This document shows positions 54,658 through 61,323 of a stretch of DNA of 64,000 nt, piece after piece (within the stretch, counting starts at the first letter, position 1; every line of letters begins with the position of its first letter). Location: the NCBI RefSeq assembly GCF_025802015.1, contig NZ_JAOYFC010000005.1:8139-72138 (forward strand), given 5' to 3'. Under the pieces are notes generated by a model. That model was not told where the DNA came from. It ran no database searches and was given only the letters and a program-made list of their open reading frames with translations. The position numbers and the translations under genes are program-made. Origin of the DNA: Falsihalocynthiibacter halioticoli (GTDB taxonomy: Bacteria; Pseudomonadota; Alphaproteobacteria; Rhodobacterales; Rhodobacteraceae).

Positions 54658-55219
54658 CGGCCAGCTCCTTCAGGGCGTCACTCACAACCATGCTGATCCC
54701 ATCCGTCTTGCGACGGGTCAGAAGATCTACTTGATCTGCAAAATCCAGAACGAACCCAGCAAGGCTCCGCATCTGCGCCAGACTTGATGGACCAAACGAA
54801 GGGCGCAGACCTTTGTTGTTCGATTCATTCATCCGCTTCGCGATCTGGGTGACGTTGTTCCCGACACGGTTCAACGCCGCCCGAAAGGCTTTCAACTCGT
54901 CTGCCAAATGCTCGTCAGGTTGGAAAACTCCGTTCGCGGACTGGATCAGTCGGCGCATTCCGTCCGACCGATTGCTGATCCCATGCCGTGAAAGCACCAC
55001 TTCAAACGCCCGTAGTTCCTCTGGTGTGACGGTCGTTCCAATTTGGGCCGTGCGGATGCCGGTATCGCGGCGGCGCTCTTTTTCGCGCTTCACGGTGTAT
55101 TGGATCGTTCGCGGTGTAACCGAGTATCGCTTCCCAAGCACTCGAGCAGAAACGCCTTTTCGCGTTTCACGGACGATTTCCAATCGCTCCAAATCAGTCA
55201 AGCGTCGGCGACCAGCCAT
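54644..55219 (-). CDS. MobC-like relaxosome protein with N-terminal helix-turn-helix
   Basis: The 191-aa protein starts at the ATG at 55219. Residues about 10-45 are a helix-turn-helix of the kind found in transposases (GVSARVLGKRYSVTPRTIQY). The C-terminal part (LADELKAFRAALNRVGNNVT, then QIAKRMNES) is the MobC/relaxosome segment. Such proteins bind oriT and help open it for the relaxase encoded immediately downstream, which it overlaps by 14 bp. The palindrome at 55271-55314 lies just upstream and could be its binding site or its operator. Confidence 0.8.
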   Translation of the reverse strand: MAGRRRLTDLERLEIVRETRKGVSARVLGKRYSVTPRTIQYTVKREKERRRDTGIRTAQIGTTVTPEELRAFEVVLSRHGISNRSDGMRRLIQSANGVFQPDEHLADELKAFRAALNRVGNNVTQIAKRMNESNNKGLRPSFGPSSLAQMRSLAGFVLDFADQVDLLTRRKTDGISMVVSDALKELADGEE

Positions 55220-55270
55220 GCGAACATACAACCCCTATTTCCTGCCATCTTCTATACAATCACTTAGGCG

Positions 55271-55314
55271 TTGACACAATTATAAAGATGCATTGCAAAT
55301 TATAATATTGTCAA
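55271..55314. promoter_or_regulatory. Palindromic operator-like site, copy 3 (mobC promoter region)
   Basis: TTGACACAATTATAA (55271-55285) and TTATAATATTGTCAA (55300-55314) form an imperfect inverted repeat (13 of 15 bases) with a 14-base spacer. The right arm TTATAATATTGT is identical to that of copy 1. It sits 52 bp before the mobC start and contains TTGACA and TATAAT boxes in both directions, though at unusual spacing. Confidence 0.65.
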
Positions 55315-55342
55315 AGCCGTCAAAAGTGATTGTATTCCGTTT

Positions 55343-55495
55343 CAGACGGCCCAACGGGTCGTCGTGTCGAGCCAGAGGCGAGACCGCCCACAACCGAAGG
55401 TGACGGGCCAAGCCAAAAATGCGCCGCCTGACGGCCCAACAGCACTTTTGGCCCCCACCCTACCAAAAAACACGGCATGGGCCTCTGACGGGCCG
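55343..55495. repeat. Four near-direct repeats, TGACGGSCC type
   Basis: The unit recurs as CAGACGGCCCAAC (55343-55355), TGACGGGCCAA (55401-55411), TGACGGCCCAAC (55429-55440) and TGACGGGCCGG (55485-55495), at uneven spacing. It lies in the gene-free region between mobC and virC1 and has the look of iterons or protein-binding sites of an origin of transfer. Confidence 0.6.
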
Positions 55496-55559
55496 GATAT
55501 GCCCCCTCAAACGGCATTTCATTGGATAGCGAGACCCTCTTTCGGTGTGAAGCAGACAG

Positions 55560-55944
55560 ATTCGCTGTCTGACGCGGCAAGCAATCAACAGGACACAAGA
55601 AACACGACACAGCATCGACGCCATTAAGAGAGCAGGTAACAAGCGACACGAAACACGACACACGACACACGACACACGACACACGACACACGACACCTTA
55701 AACACGTCACAAGCTACACTCGACAAGATACCCGCAACAGAGGACAAGCAGCAAGACACCGAACAAGGAACAAGTGACACCTGACAAGATACACCGACCA
55801 CGAAACAACGAACACGCAACATGTGACACGAAACACGCAACAAAACACCGAACAGGGCGCACGCGACAAGAAACAGTAGACACTCTACCAGCAACACGAT
55901 ACCAAAGACACGAAACACGCCACACGATACAAAGGACAAGATAC
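55560..55944. repeat. T-poor repeat region before virC1, oriT/overdrive candidate
   Basis: About 385 bp are made almost wholly of A, C and G on the plus strand, with endless variants of ACGAC, GACAC and ACACGA. Six perfect tandem copies of ACGACAC lie at 55655-55696. The 13-mer GACACGAAACACG recurs exactly at 55645, 55825 and 55907. On the minus strand this is T/G-rich sequence. It separates the divergent mobC and virC1 genes. In Agrobacterium the VirC proteins bind a TG-rich overdrive beside the nick site, so an analogous role is inferred. Confidence 0.7.
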
Positions 55945-56652
55945 ATGCCCAATGATGAAATGAAGGTCATCTCGATCATCACACGAAAGGGCGGCGCGGG
56001 AAAAACAACACTCGCACGGGCATTGATCAGCGCGGCCATGGCGAAAGGCAAACGCTGTCTTGTGTTTGACGCCGACCCGCAGCAGGCCCTAGCTCGGTGG
56101 GCAAACAAACTGCAAATTGAAGACCCACTATTCCGCATTGAGCCGTTGACGATGGTGAACGAACTTTCTGAAAAAATTGAACATGCGTACGAAAACGACA
56201 CTGCCGATTACGTCTTCATTGATACCATCGGCGCAGCTGGCGCGTGGGCAGACGATCTTGCGGTTGAAAGCGACGTTCTTGTCATACCAATGATGCTGAG
56301 TGACGACGATCTTGAAATCACAACAGATACGTTCAACTGGTATGTGGGGCTACGTGATCGCGCCGAAGACGCCGACGCCTTACCATCATTCCATGTTGTA
56401 ATGTCAAATGTGCCGGCCAAGCAAAGCAAAGCAGAACTATCAATTGAAGAAAAAGCTATCGCACAATTTCCGGTGATGGATGATTATTTCATGCAGCGGA
56501 AACAGCACAAAGACGCATCGGCAGAGGGCTTCCTCCACCATATTGCAGAGAACCGGCGGAACGGACCAAGCCACTTACGGGTTCAGGCAAAACACTTTGC
56601 AGAAGCGCTCGAGGAAGCAACTTCAATCCTTGATGCTTTGACGGGGGGTTAA
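55945..56652 (+). CDS. virC1: ParA-family ATPase, VirC1-like
   Basis: The 235-aa protein has a deviant Walker A (KGGAGKTTLARAL) near residue 15 and the later ParA signatures DADPQQALARWANK and VFIDTIGAAGAW. VirC1 is a ParA-family protein that binds overdrive and recruits the relaxosome to the cell pole. Position next to the oriT candidate, divergence from mobC and the partner gene that follows support VirC1 over plasmid partitioning. No ParB is seen. AAGGAC precedes the ATG. Confidence 0.82.
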   Translation: MPNDEMKVISIITRKGGAGKTTLARALISAAMAKGKRCLVFDADPQQALARWANKLQIEDPLFRIEPLTMVNELSEKIEHAYENDTADYVFIDTIGAAGAWADDLAVESDVLVIPMMLSDDDLEITTDTFNWYVGLRDRAEDADALPSFHVVMSNVPAKQSKAELSIEEKAIAQFPVMDDYFMQRKQHKDASAEGFLHHIAENRRNGPSHLRVQAKHFAEALEEATSILDALTGG

Positions 56653-56655
56653 CGT

Positions 56656-57282
56656 ATGCCACGCAAGAAAAAGACCGCACTCAAGGGGCGCGATCCGGCT
56701 TATACATCAGACTTTTCGCAACCCTTGCCGACAAACAAGCTCGTTGTCGAAGAAACTCCGAAACCCGTGGTGTCAAAACCTGTCACTGAGTCTGCAAAGA
56801 CTCTCGCAGCAAGTCCGTCACCCAAACCAACGGTGAAGCCAGAGATCAGTAGCGCCAAGCAAGCTCCGACGAAACCAGCACCAGCAGCAAAACCGAAATC
56901 AGAACCCCCAACCCAAGGATCAGGCGACAAACGCGAAATCGCCCTGTCGGCTGCGGTCAAGCTGGACCAACAAAAGCAATTGGACGCGTTGGAAAAAAAA
57001 GGAACTCCCGCGAAAATTGCTATCACCATGGCAGGGCGTCGGGCAGTCGAGCAATTTGAACCACAACCTGAGTATGTGGAAAAACAAGACGTCCAACGAA
57101 TGCCAATGCGGCAAGGGTATAAAAGCACAAAACGCATCGATGCAAGTTTGCTCGATGCGCTCAGAAACAAACATGATCCACACCGTCTATCCTCCGATAG
57201 TGCGATGATGCGAGGTCAGTTTGAACCACTTTTCTGGTCCTGTCTTGATGCTGTTATCAAAGAACTGAACAGCAAAGATTGA
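56656..57282 (+). CDS. VirC2-like protein
   Basis: The 208-aa protein has a basic start (MPRKKKTALKGRDP), a Lys/Pro-rich unstructured middle (about 30-90) and a C-terminal domain with KIAITMAGRRAVEQFEP and MRQGYKSTKRIDASLLDAL. VirC2 of Agrobacterium has a similar length and a ribbon-helix-helix DNA-binding C-terminus. The gene lies 3 bp after virC1. The call rests on order, size and shape; sequence proof would need a profile search. It may bind the repeat region upstream of virC1. Confidence 0.65.
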   Translation: MPRKKKTALKGRDPAYTSDFSQPLPTNKLVVEETPKPVVSKPVTESAKTLAASPSPKPTVKPEISSAKQAPTKPAPAAKPKSEPPTQGSGDKREIALSAAVKLDQQKQLDALEKKGTPAKIAITMAGRRAVEQFEPQPEYVEKQDVQRMPMRQGYKSTKRIDASLLDALRNKHDPHRLSSDSAMMRGQFEPLFWSCLDAVIKELNSKD

Positions 57283-57315
57283 TAGAAGGCGCGATGCGCC
57301 CCAACATTTTTAAGA

Positions 57316-57344
57316 GGGGGAAGGAGTTTCGGCTTCCTTCCCCC
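57316..57344. terminator. Hairpin after the virC1-virC2 pair
   Basis: GGGGGAAGGA (57316-57325) and TCCTTCCCCC (57335-57344) form a perfect 10-bp stem with a 9-base loop, 33 bp after the stop. No T-run follows, so it may be a weak terminator or mRNA stabiliser. Confidence 0.6.
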
Positions 57345-57360
57345 TGAAACAAAATAGACA

Positions 57361-57394
57361 GGGCCGTGTCCTCGCTTCGCTGCGGGCCGCACCA
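57361..57394. repeat. 34-bp repeat, inverted copy at 60192-60225
   Basis: GGGCCGTGTCCTCGCT and the following 18 bases recur in inverted orientation at 60192-60225 with one mismatch. The two copies enclose the small genes at 57528-58373 and the ArdC-type gene. They may be recombination or binding sites, or remains of a duplication. Confidence 0.6.
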
Positions 57395-57527
57395 ACCCTG
57401 TCGATTTGGTTTCACCCCCATCCTCTCATGCTCCGCGCAAACTCGCGGATAGGCGATGGCCTACCCGACTTCGAATTGTGGGTCGGGCAGGAAAATCGCT
57501 GTTAACAGTGAATGCAGAGGAAAATCT

Positions 57528-57680
57528 ATGGGACGCAAAAAACGACTTTATGCTGAACCAATAAAGCGAATTTTGGATCGGAAAACACGCACTGTCGTGG
57601 GCTGGCTTTATGAGTGGAACACTGGCGATCAGGTTCCCATGTGGAAGGATGGCAAGAAAACCGACGTGATCTATGAGTGA
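57528..57680 (+). CDS. Small conserved protein, paralogue of the gene at 3567
   Basis: The 50-aa product starts at the ATG at 57528 behind AGAGGA. It shares 32 of 42 residues with the C-terminal part of the 74-aa protein at 3567 (AEPIKRILDRKTRTVVGWLY onward, then VPMWKDGK and VIYE). It lacks the Ser/Thr-rich leader of that copy. It overlaps the next gene by 8 bp, so the two are co-translated. Unknown function. Confidence 0.72.
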   Translation: MGRKKRLYAEPIKRILDRKTRTVVGWLYEWNTGDQVPMWKDGKKTDVIYE

Positions 57681-57903
57681 GGTAGGGCAGGGCGGACTTT
57701 TCAAACTGGTGGCTGACTACGGCACCAGCGAAAGCTGGCTACAATCATCGAACGAACACACTTTGCGCATGTTTGGAAAGGACCATCACAAGTCCGCCAA
57801 AATCACGCCGGAACTCACATTGCAGGCTCCTGATGGGTCCGTGATCGCAACGATGGATCATTGGGCTTACGAGTGGAAAGAGGCCGACAAGGGCGCGGCG
57901 TAG
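57673..57903 (+). CDS. Small protein, paralogue of the C-terminus of the gene at 63514
   Basis: The 76-aa product contains LRMFGKDHHKSAKITPELTL and ATMDHWAYEW, which align with LRTFGKDHHEAAKIKPDMTL and ATMDAWASDW in the 124-aa protein at 63514-63888. It overlaps the previous gene by 8 bp. No known family recognised. The shared segment looks like a small alpha/beta unit; the two copies suggest a mobile-element-specific family. Confidence 0.72.
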   Translation: MSEVGQGGLFKLVADYGTSESWLQSSNEHTLRMFGKDHHKSAKITPELTLQAPDGSVIATMDHWAYEWKEADKGAA

Positions 57904-57956
57904 GCTTTCAAAACGCAAGCAAAAATGCTAGACTGCGTCCCAAAAGGAGGCAGTCG

Positions 57957-58373
57957 ATGCATATTGTCAAAACCCTTATTTCTATCACCTTTCTGGCATC
58001 CCTGCCGGTGTCGGCTCTTGCCTGGGATCACGAAATGGAACGCGGTGTAGACCTCTACAAAGCGGGCGATTCTGATGTGGGCGTTTCCTTGGTCTGTGAC
58101 CCTAATTCGGTCTATGGAACAACGGTCAGTGCCGTGATGGTTGCATTCGGTGCCGATCCCGACATAAGCGCCGTCACAACATTCCGGTTTCCTGATCTAA
58201 TCAGGATTGATGCTGCCATGATCCACGGTCGTATCTCAAAGGCTGAAAATCAGGATGGCGTTTGGGAACCGCTCTTGGCCGGTCTGCGGGCGCATAGCGC
58301 CGTGGAAATTTCCTTGAACGGCGAAATGCGCACCGTCGCGCTCGGCGACCCGTTGCCGTTCACCTGTCTTTGA
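57957..58373 (+). CDS. Secreted hypothetical protein
   Basis: The 138-aa protein begins at the ATG at 57957, seven bases after a strong AAAAGGAGG. The signal peptide (HIVKTLISITFLASLPVSAL) is followed by a beta-rich mature part with a Cys pair (LVCDPN and PFTCL) that could form a disulfide. No family recognised. It follows the small gene by 53 bp and sits among accessory genes of the element. Confidence 0.72.
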   Translation: MHIVKTLISITFLASLPVSALAWDHEMERGVDLYKAGDSDVGVSLVCDPNSVYGTTVSAVMVAFGADPDISAVTTFRFPDLIRIDAAMIHGRISKAENQDGVWEPLLAGLRAHSAVEISLNGEMRTVALGDPLPFTCL

Positions 58374-58463
58374 TCTGGCCCACGGGGCCAGGGCGCGAAG
58401 CGCAAGGCGGGGCAGGGGGCGGGCGCAGCTCGTCCCCTGCCGCGTCACCAACACCATCTCATG

Positions 58464-58493
58464 AAAAAGCCCCCAACCTATTCAGGCGGGGGC
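58464..58493 (-). terminator. Intrinsic terminator for the minus-strand gene at 58554
   Basis: On the minus strand, GCCCCC at 58488-58493 pairs with GGGGGC at 58469-58474, followed by TTTTT (58464-58468). It lies 60 bp after the stop of the 199-aa gene, the usual place for a terminator of that operon. Confidence 0.7.
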
Positions 58494-58553
58494 AGTATCG
58501 GCCAAGTGGGCCAACAGGGAGGGGTTTAAGGGCCGCTTTTGCGGCTCCCAGTG

Positions 58554-59153
58554 TTAAAGCGGCTGTTCAACCTTGACCCACGCCCGCTGCATGAATTTGC
58601 TGATACGCACCTGCGCACCTGTTTTCTGACAAAGAAAATACGTTGTTGCGCGGCGGTATCCGGCAAAACGCTCTTTCATTACTGTGAAGGTGTCGCGCTC
58701 GATGCCGTCACTGAACGTCAAAGGCTCAGCAAGCTGGATGGTATCACCATGGGTAATCTTGCGGCCTGCTAGGGCTGCGGTTGATTTGCAACGCTCACGC
58801 CATGAAAGGGCGTATTCTTTGGTTGTGGCCGATAGCATGTTGAGCAATTTTTGCGGTGCCTGTGCCTCACATGGCCCCATGCTTTCCTCCATATCTTTGT
58901 AACACCATTCGCCATTGCTGCGGCTGGTAAGGATCACGGCGGCAAAGATATAGCGGCCTAACCCGTCGGTCTCGTAACCAAAGGACTCGGCGCTACCTGG
59001 CTTGGGTGTCACTTCTACGGCCAGATACCAAACTGACCCCTTGCGGGTGGTGAAGACGGGCCGCATGGCCCGGTCTTCATTCTCGAACGTCACCAATTTT
59101 TCAATCTCGGCGCGTTCATCGCGGGGCGGGGTGTAGTGGCAGGTCCAGCCCAT
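58554..59153 (-). CDS. Conserved hypothetical protein (DUF6927-like)
   Basis: The 199-aa protein starts MGWTCHYTPPRDERAEIEKL, with a middle part (WYLAVEVTPKPG, then IFAAVILTSRSNGEWCYKDM) and a C-terminal beta-rich segment. It resembles a family I remember as DUF6927 that accompanies ArdC-like proteins on plasmids; unverified. Its start overlaps the ArdC-like gene's stop by one base, so the two are co-translated. A role in anti-restriction or in plasmid establishment is an inference from context. Confidence 0.7.
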   Translation of the reverse strand: MGWTCHYTPPRDERAEIEKLVTFENEDRAMRPVFTTRKGSVWYLAVEVTPKPGSAESFGYETDGLGRYIFAAVILTSRSNGEWCYKDMEESMGPCEAQAPQKLLNMLSATTKEYALSWRERCKSTAALAGRKITHGDTIQLAEPLTFSDGIERDTFTVMKERFAGYRRATTYFLCQKTGAQVRISKFMQRAWVKVEQPL

Positions 59154-60049
59154 TATGCTGCCTCCCCTTGTTGTGTTGCTTCAGTCGCGGCCACGATATA
59201 ATCCACGGCTTTCTGTGCTTCTGACGCGGCTTTGAAAATTAGGTTTTTGTCGTCCTTCAAGGCGCGAAGCCAAGATTCGACGTATGCCGCGCTCTGGTCA
59301 AAATCTGGCTCGATGCCAAGTTTCACGGCAAGAATGCAAGCGCCGATTTCTGCGACAAGTTCCTCGAATGCGTAGGCGCTACGGTCGTTGAATTTCTTGA
59401 TCCGGTCCAGCCGTTTTTCGCCACCGCTCCAATGCGTGATTTCATGGCCCAAAACCCCATAATACTTGGCCGCGCTGAAAAACGTAGCGATTGGCGGCAT
59501 GTGAACGTGATCCTCGGACGGGCGATAGTAGGCGCGTGGCTCGTCGGTTGTGATGATCTTCGCACCTGTGTTGGCAAAAAATGCCTCTAGGTCTGCATCT
59601 GGCTCGGTGCCAAGATCGCGGGCAGGATCCGGCAGAACGTAGTATTCGGCGGGCAAACCTTCGATTTCATCCGCGTTGAATACGTTGTTGCACTTGGCAA
59701 AGGGAACGCGGGTTTTGCCTTCTCCGTCTGGTGCGTCGTTGCCCTCGGCGTCCTTCTCAAACGTGCCATAGAAAACGGAACGTGCAGCCTTCGCGCCTTT
59801 CTTGACCATGCCGCCCAACTCCTGCGCCTGACGAAAAGTCATCCACCGTTCGGACGAATAAGCGCGCTCGGATGCGGTCGCCCACAACATCAAAATGTTA
59901 ATCCCGCGATATGCCTCGCCGTTGTGACGCAATGGCAAAGCGGCTGATCCTGCGCCACCTGTCCACGGCTTGCGCCAAGGTGGTGTGCCTGCTTCGATCT
60001 GCGCGACGATTGCATCTGTGACGTGCTGGTGAATATCTACTTTTGGCAT
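59153..60049 (-). CDS. ArdC-like antirestriction zincin metallopeptidase
   Basis: The 298-aa protein has an N-terminal ssDNA-binding ArdC domain (VDIHQHVTDAIVAQIEAGTP, PPWRKPW) and a C-terminal zincin part with HEITHW at about 208-213. ArdC proteins protect incoming single-stranded plasmid DNA from restriction enzymes of the new host. It is the first gene of a two-gene operon with the 199-aa protein. Placement on the conjugative element and beside a DUF4942 methyltransferase gene fits an establishment function. Confidence 0.87.
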   Translation of the reverse strand: MPKVDIHQHVTDAIVAQIEAGTPPWRKPWTGGAGSAALPLRHNGEAYRGINILMLWATASERAYSSERWMTFRQAQELGGMVKKGAKAARSVFYGTFEKDAEGNDAPDGEGKTRVPFAKCNNVFNADEIEGLPAEYYVLPDPARDLGTEPDADLEAFFANTGAKIITTDEPRAYYRPSEDHVHMPPIATFFSAAKYYGVLGHEITHWSGGEKRLDRIKKFNDRSAYAFEELVAEIGACILAVKLGIEPDFDQSAAYVESWLRALKDDKNLIFKAASEAQKAVDYIVAATEATQQGEAA

Positions 60050-60683
60050 AACCTATCATCCTTTGTGGTGTCTTTTGGGACTGTGCGCCCAATGGTTCGG
60101 GTTTTTTGGACAGCGCGAATGCGCCTGCTCCTGAAAACCTGAATGCGATGAAAGGAAGGATTAGGAGGCTCCAAGCCTAATCGACGGGGGGTGGTGCGGC
60201 CCGCAGCGCAGCGAGGACACGGCCCCCGTCTATTCGACTTGGAGACGGCGGTATCCCTACCGCAGACGCCCCGCAGTGGCGTTCGGCTTGTCCGAACCCC
60301 AAGGGGCCAATAACAAATCAGGGCCAAAGGCCCGTAGGGCAGGGGGTTATCCAGTGCGGGTGAAGGCGGCTCGATCGCCTGAGCCCCAAACCACAGCATT
60401 CCCGTAAACGAAGACACCACATATCGAAGTATCGGGATTGTGGGTAACGCGCTGCCCGCCCAAGGCGAAGCGAACGACCGTTACCCGCAGGGCTGATCGG
60501 CGCGGCCCAGGGCGAGCATGAGACAAAGGAAGTGGGGCGGCTCAGAGAGACGGCCCGGCGACTATTGGATCAGCTCGTATCGGGGCGCGGTGTTCTGGTG
60601 GAAGACGCTTGCGGCTGGAACTAGGGCGCGGTGGCCCGCCCAAGGGGCGGGACATGGGCCACTAAACGTCCTGCTCTGTCTAC
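60050..60683. other. Gene-free stretch with the inverted 34-bp repeat
   Basis: No good coding frame is visible on either strand in these 634 bp. They hold the second copy of the 34-bp repeat (60192-60225). A weak plus-strand frame (60518-60751) is not supported. It might hold a regulatory region or a replication/transfer-related sequence; I see no iterons. Confidence 0.5.
60192..60225. repeat. 34-bp repeat, inverted copy of 57361-57394
   Basis: This stretch (starting TGGTGCGGCCCGCAGCG) is the reverse complement of 57361-57394 with one mismatch. It lies 143 bp upstream of the start of the ArdC-like gene, and the other copy lies 134 bp upstream of the small gene at 57528, so each may act on its own promoter. 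Confidence 0.6.
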
Positions 60684-61046
60684 TTAGGTTTCGGTATCCA
60701 GCGAAAGTGTCATGGAATCTGTCTCGATCATGGGGAAGGACACTTTGGTGAAACCGCAGTCTGTTAGAAATGACACGATCCCGGTCACGGTCTTGAACTC
60801 ACGAACGCAGATTTGACCAGAAAGCCGAGAACGGGCCGTGACAAGCATCTGTTTAGACCCGTCAGGATGATGGGCCTCCATCGTCCAAAGACCGTGCCAA
60901 GTTGACGCTTTTCGCGTTGGCGTTTGGGTGCAGCGGATTAGCAATTTTGAGCCTGTTTCGAGGCAGTGGCGCAAAGCGACTTCCGTGATCACGTTTGGTA
61001 TGGGGGCAAGTGCTTCCGACAAAGAACAATCCAGTAAATCAGACAA
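60684..61046 (-). CDS. Small protein, paralogue of the virB-leading gene
   Basis: The 120-aa product begins at a TTG (no ATG near) and aligns with the 122-aa protein at 38123: IPNVITEVALRHCLETGSKL against APNVVTETHFKTLVDSGYQA, then the middle ASTWHGLWTM against AAVWYGIWII and the end GIVSFLTDCGFTKVSFPM against GLISFLESMGFTQVNIPM. A second copy at the far side of the transfer region suggests a shared regulatory or structural job. A palindrome overlaps its start at 61043-61060. No SD is obvious, so the start is tentative. Confidence 0.75.
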   Translation of the reverse strand: MSDLLDCSLSEALAPIPNVITEVALRHCLETGSKLLIRCTQTPTRKASTWHGLWTMEAHHPDGSKQMLVTARSRLSGQICVREFKTVTGIVSFLTDCGFTKVSFPMIETDSMTLSLDTET

Positions 61047-61060
61047 TGATATGTTATTGT
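61043..61060. promoter_or_regulatory. Palindrome at the start of the 60684 gene
   Basis: ACAATGATATGTTATTGT reads nearly the same on both strands and has ACAAT / ATTGT ends like the three larger palindromes, but the TTATAA cores are missing. It overlaps the TTG start. It could be an autoregulatory site. Confidence 0.45.
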
Positions 61061-61148
61061 ACCGAGCTCCGTCGAAACGACAAGCTGCAAAGGGGGCTGT
61101 CTGCCCCCGCGCCCTGCAGGGCGCTCCCCCGAGGATTTTTAGGGGAAG

Positions 61149-61316
61149 ATGAATGAGAAGAATACAGGACTAAACCAAAAGTCTAAGCGCGATGATTGCG
61201 ACCTTGAGGACGGCGCAAATTCTGCAACTTGCCTTCACTGCTACAACCCCTTTCGCGTCAGTAATGGGGTGGAGACGCCCGATGCCGCAATCTGTGATGT
61301 GTGCAACGGGCGCTGA
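61149..61316 (+). CDS. Small zinc-ribbon-like protein
   Basis: The 55-aa frame runs from the ATG at 61149 to TGA at 61314-61316 and ends 8 bp before the stop of the convergent methyltransferase gene. It has two CxxC pairs (TCLHCYNP and AICDVCNGR) spaced by about 17 residues, a zinc-ribbon pattern. AGGGG stands 3 bases before the ATG, a short SD spacing. DNA or RNA binding, or a zinc-dependent regulator, is possible. The convergent arrangement means it could be an antisense to nothing else. Confidence 0.6.
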   Translation: MNEKNTGLNQKSKRDDCDLEDGANSATCLHCYNPFRVSNGVETPDAAICDVCNGR

Positions 61317-61323
61317 TCCAATA

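Noticed and set aside
55655..55696. Tandem repeats considered as a CRISPR array
   Set aside because: The unit is 7 bp with no spacers and no cas genes nearby; it is a simple tandem repeat.
55460..55939. A Cys/Val/Ser-rich minus-strand frame before virC1
   Set aside because: Its sequence is only a translation of the ACGACAC-type repeat array; the repeated VCRVSC pattern is not a protein family.
55945..56652. ParA as part of a plasmid partition (parABS) locus
   Set aside because: No ParB-like gene follows; the following gene is VirC2-like and the setting is beside mobC/relaxase, so VirC1 is preferred.
60518..60751. A 77-aa plus-strand frame rich in Trp and Arg
   Set aside because: No convincing SD or family, and it runs into the convergent 60684 gene; treated as noncoding.
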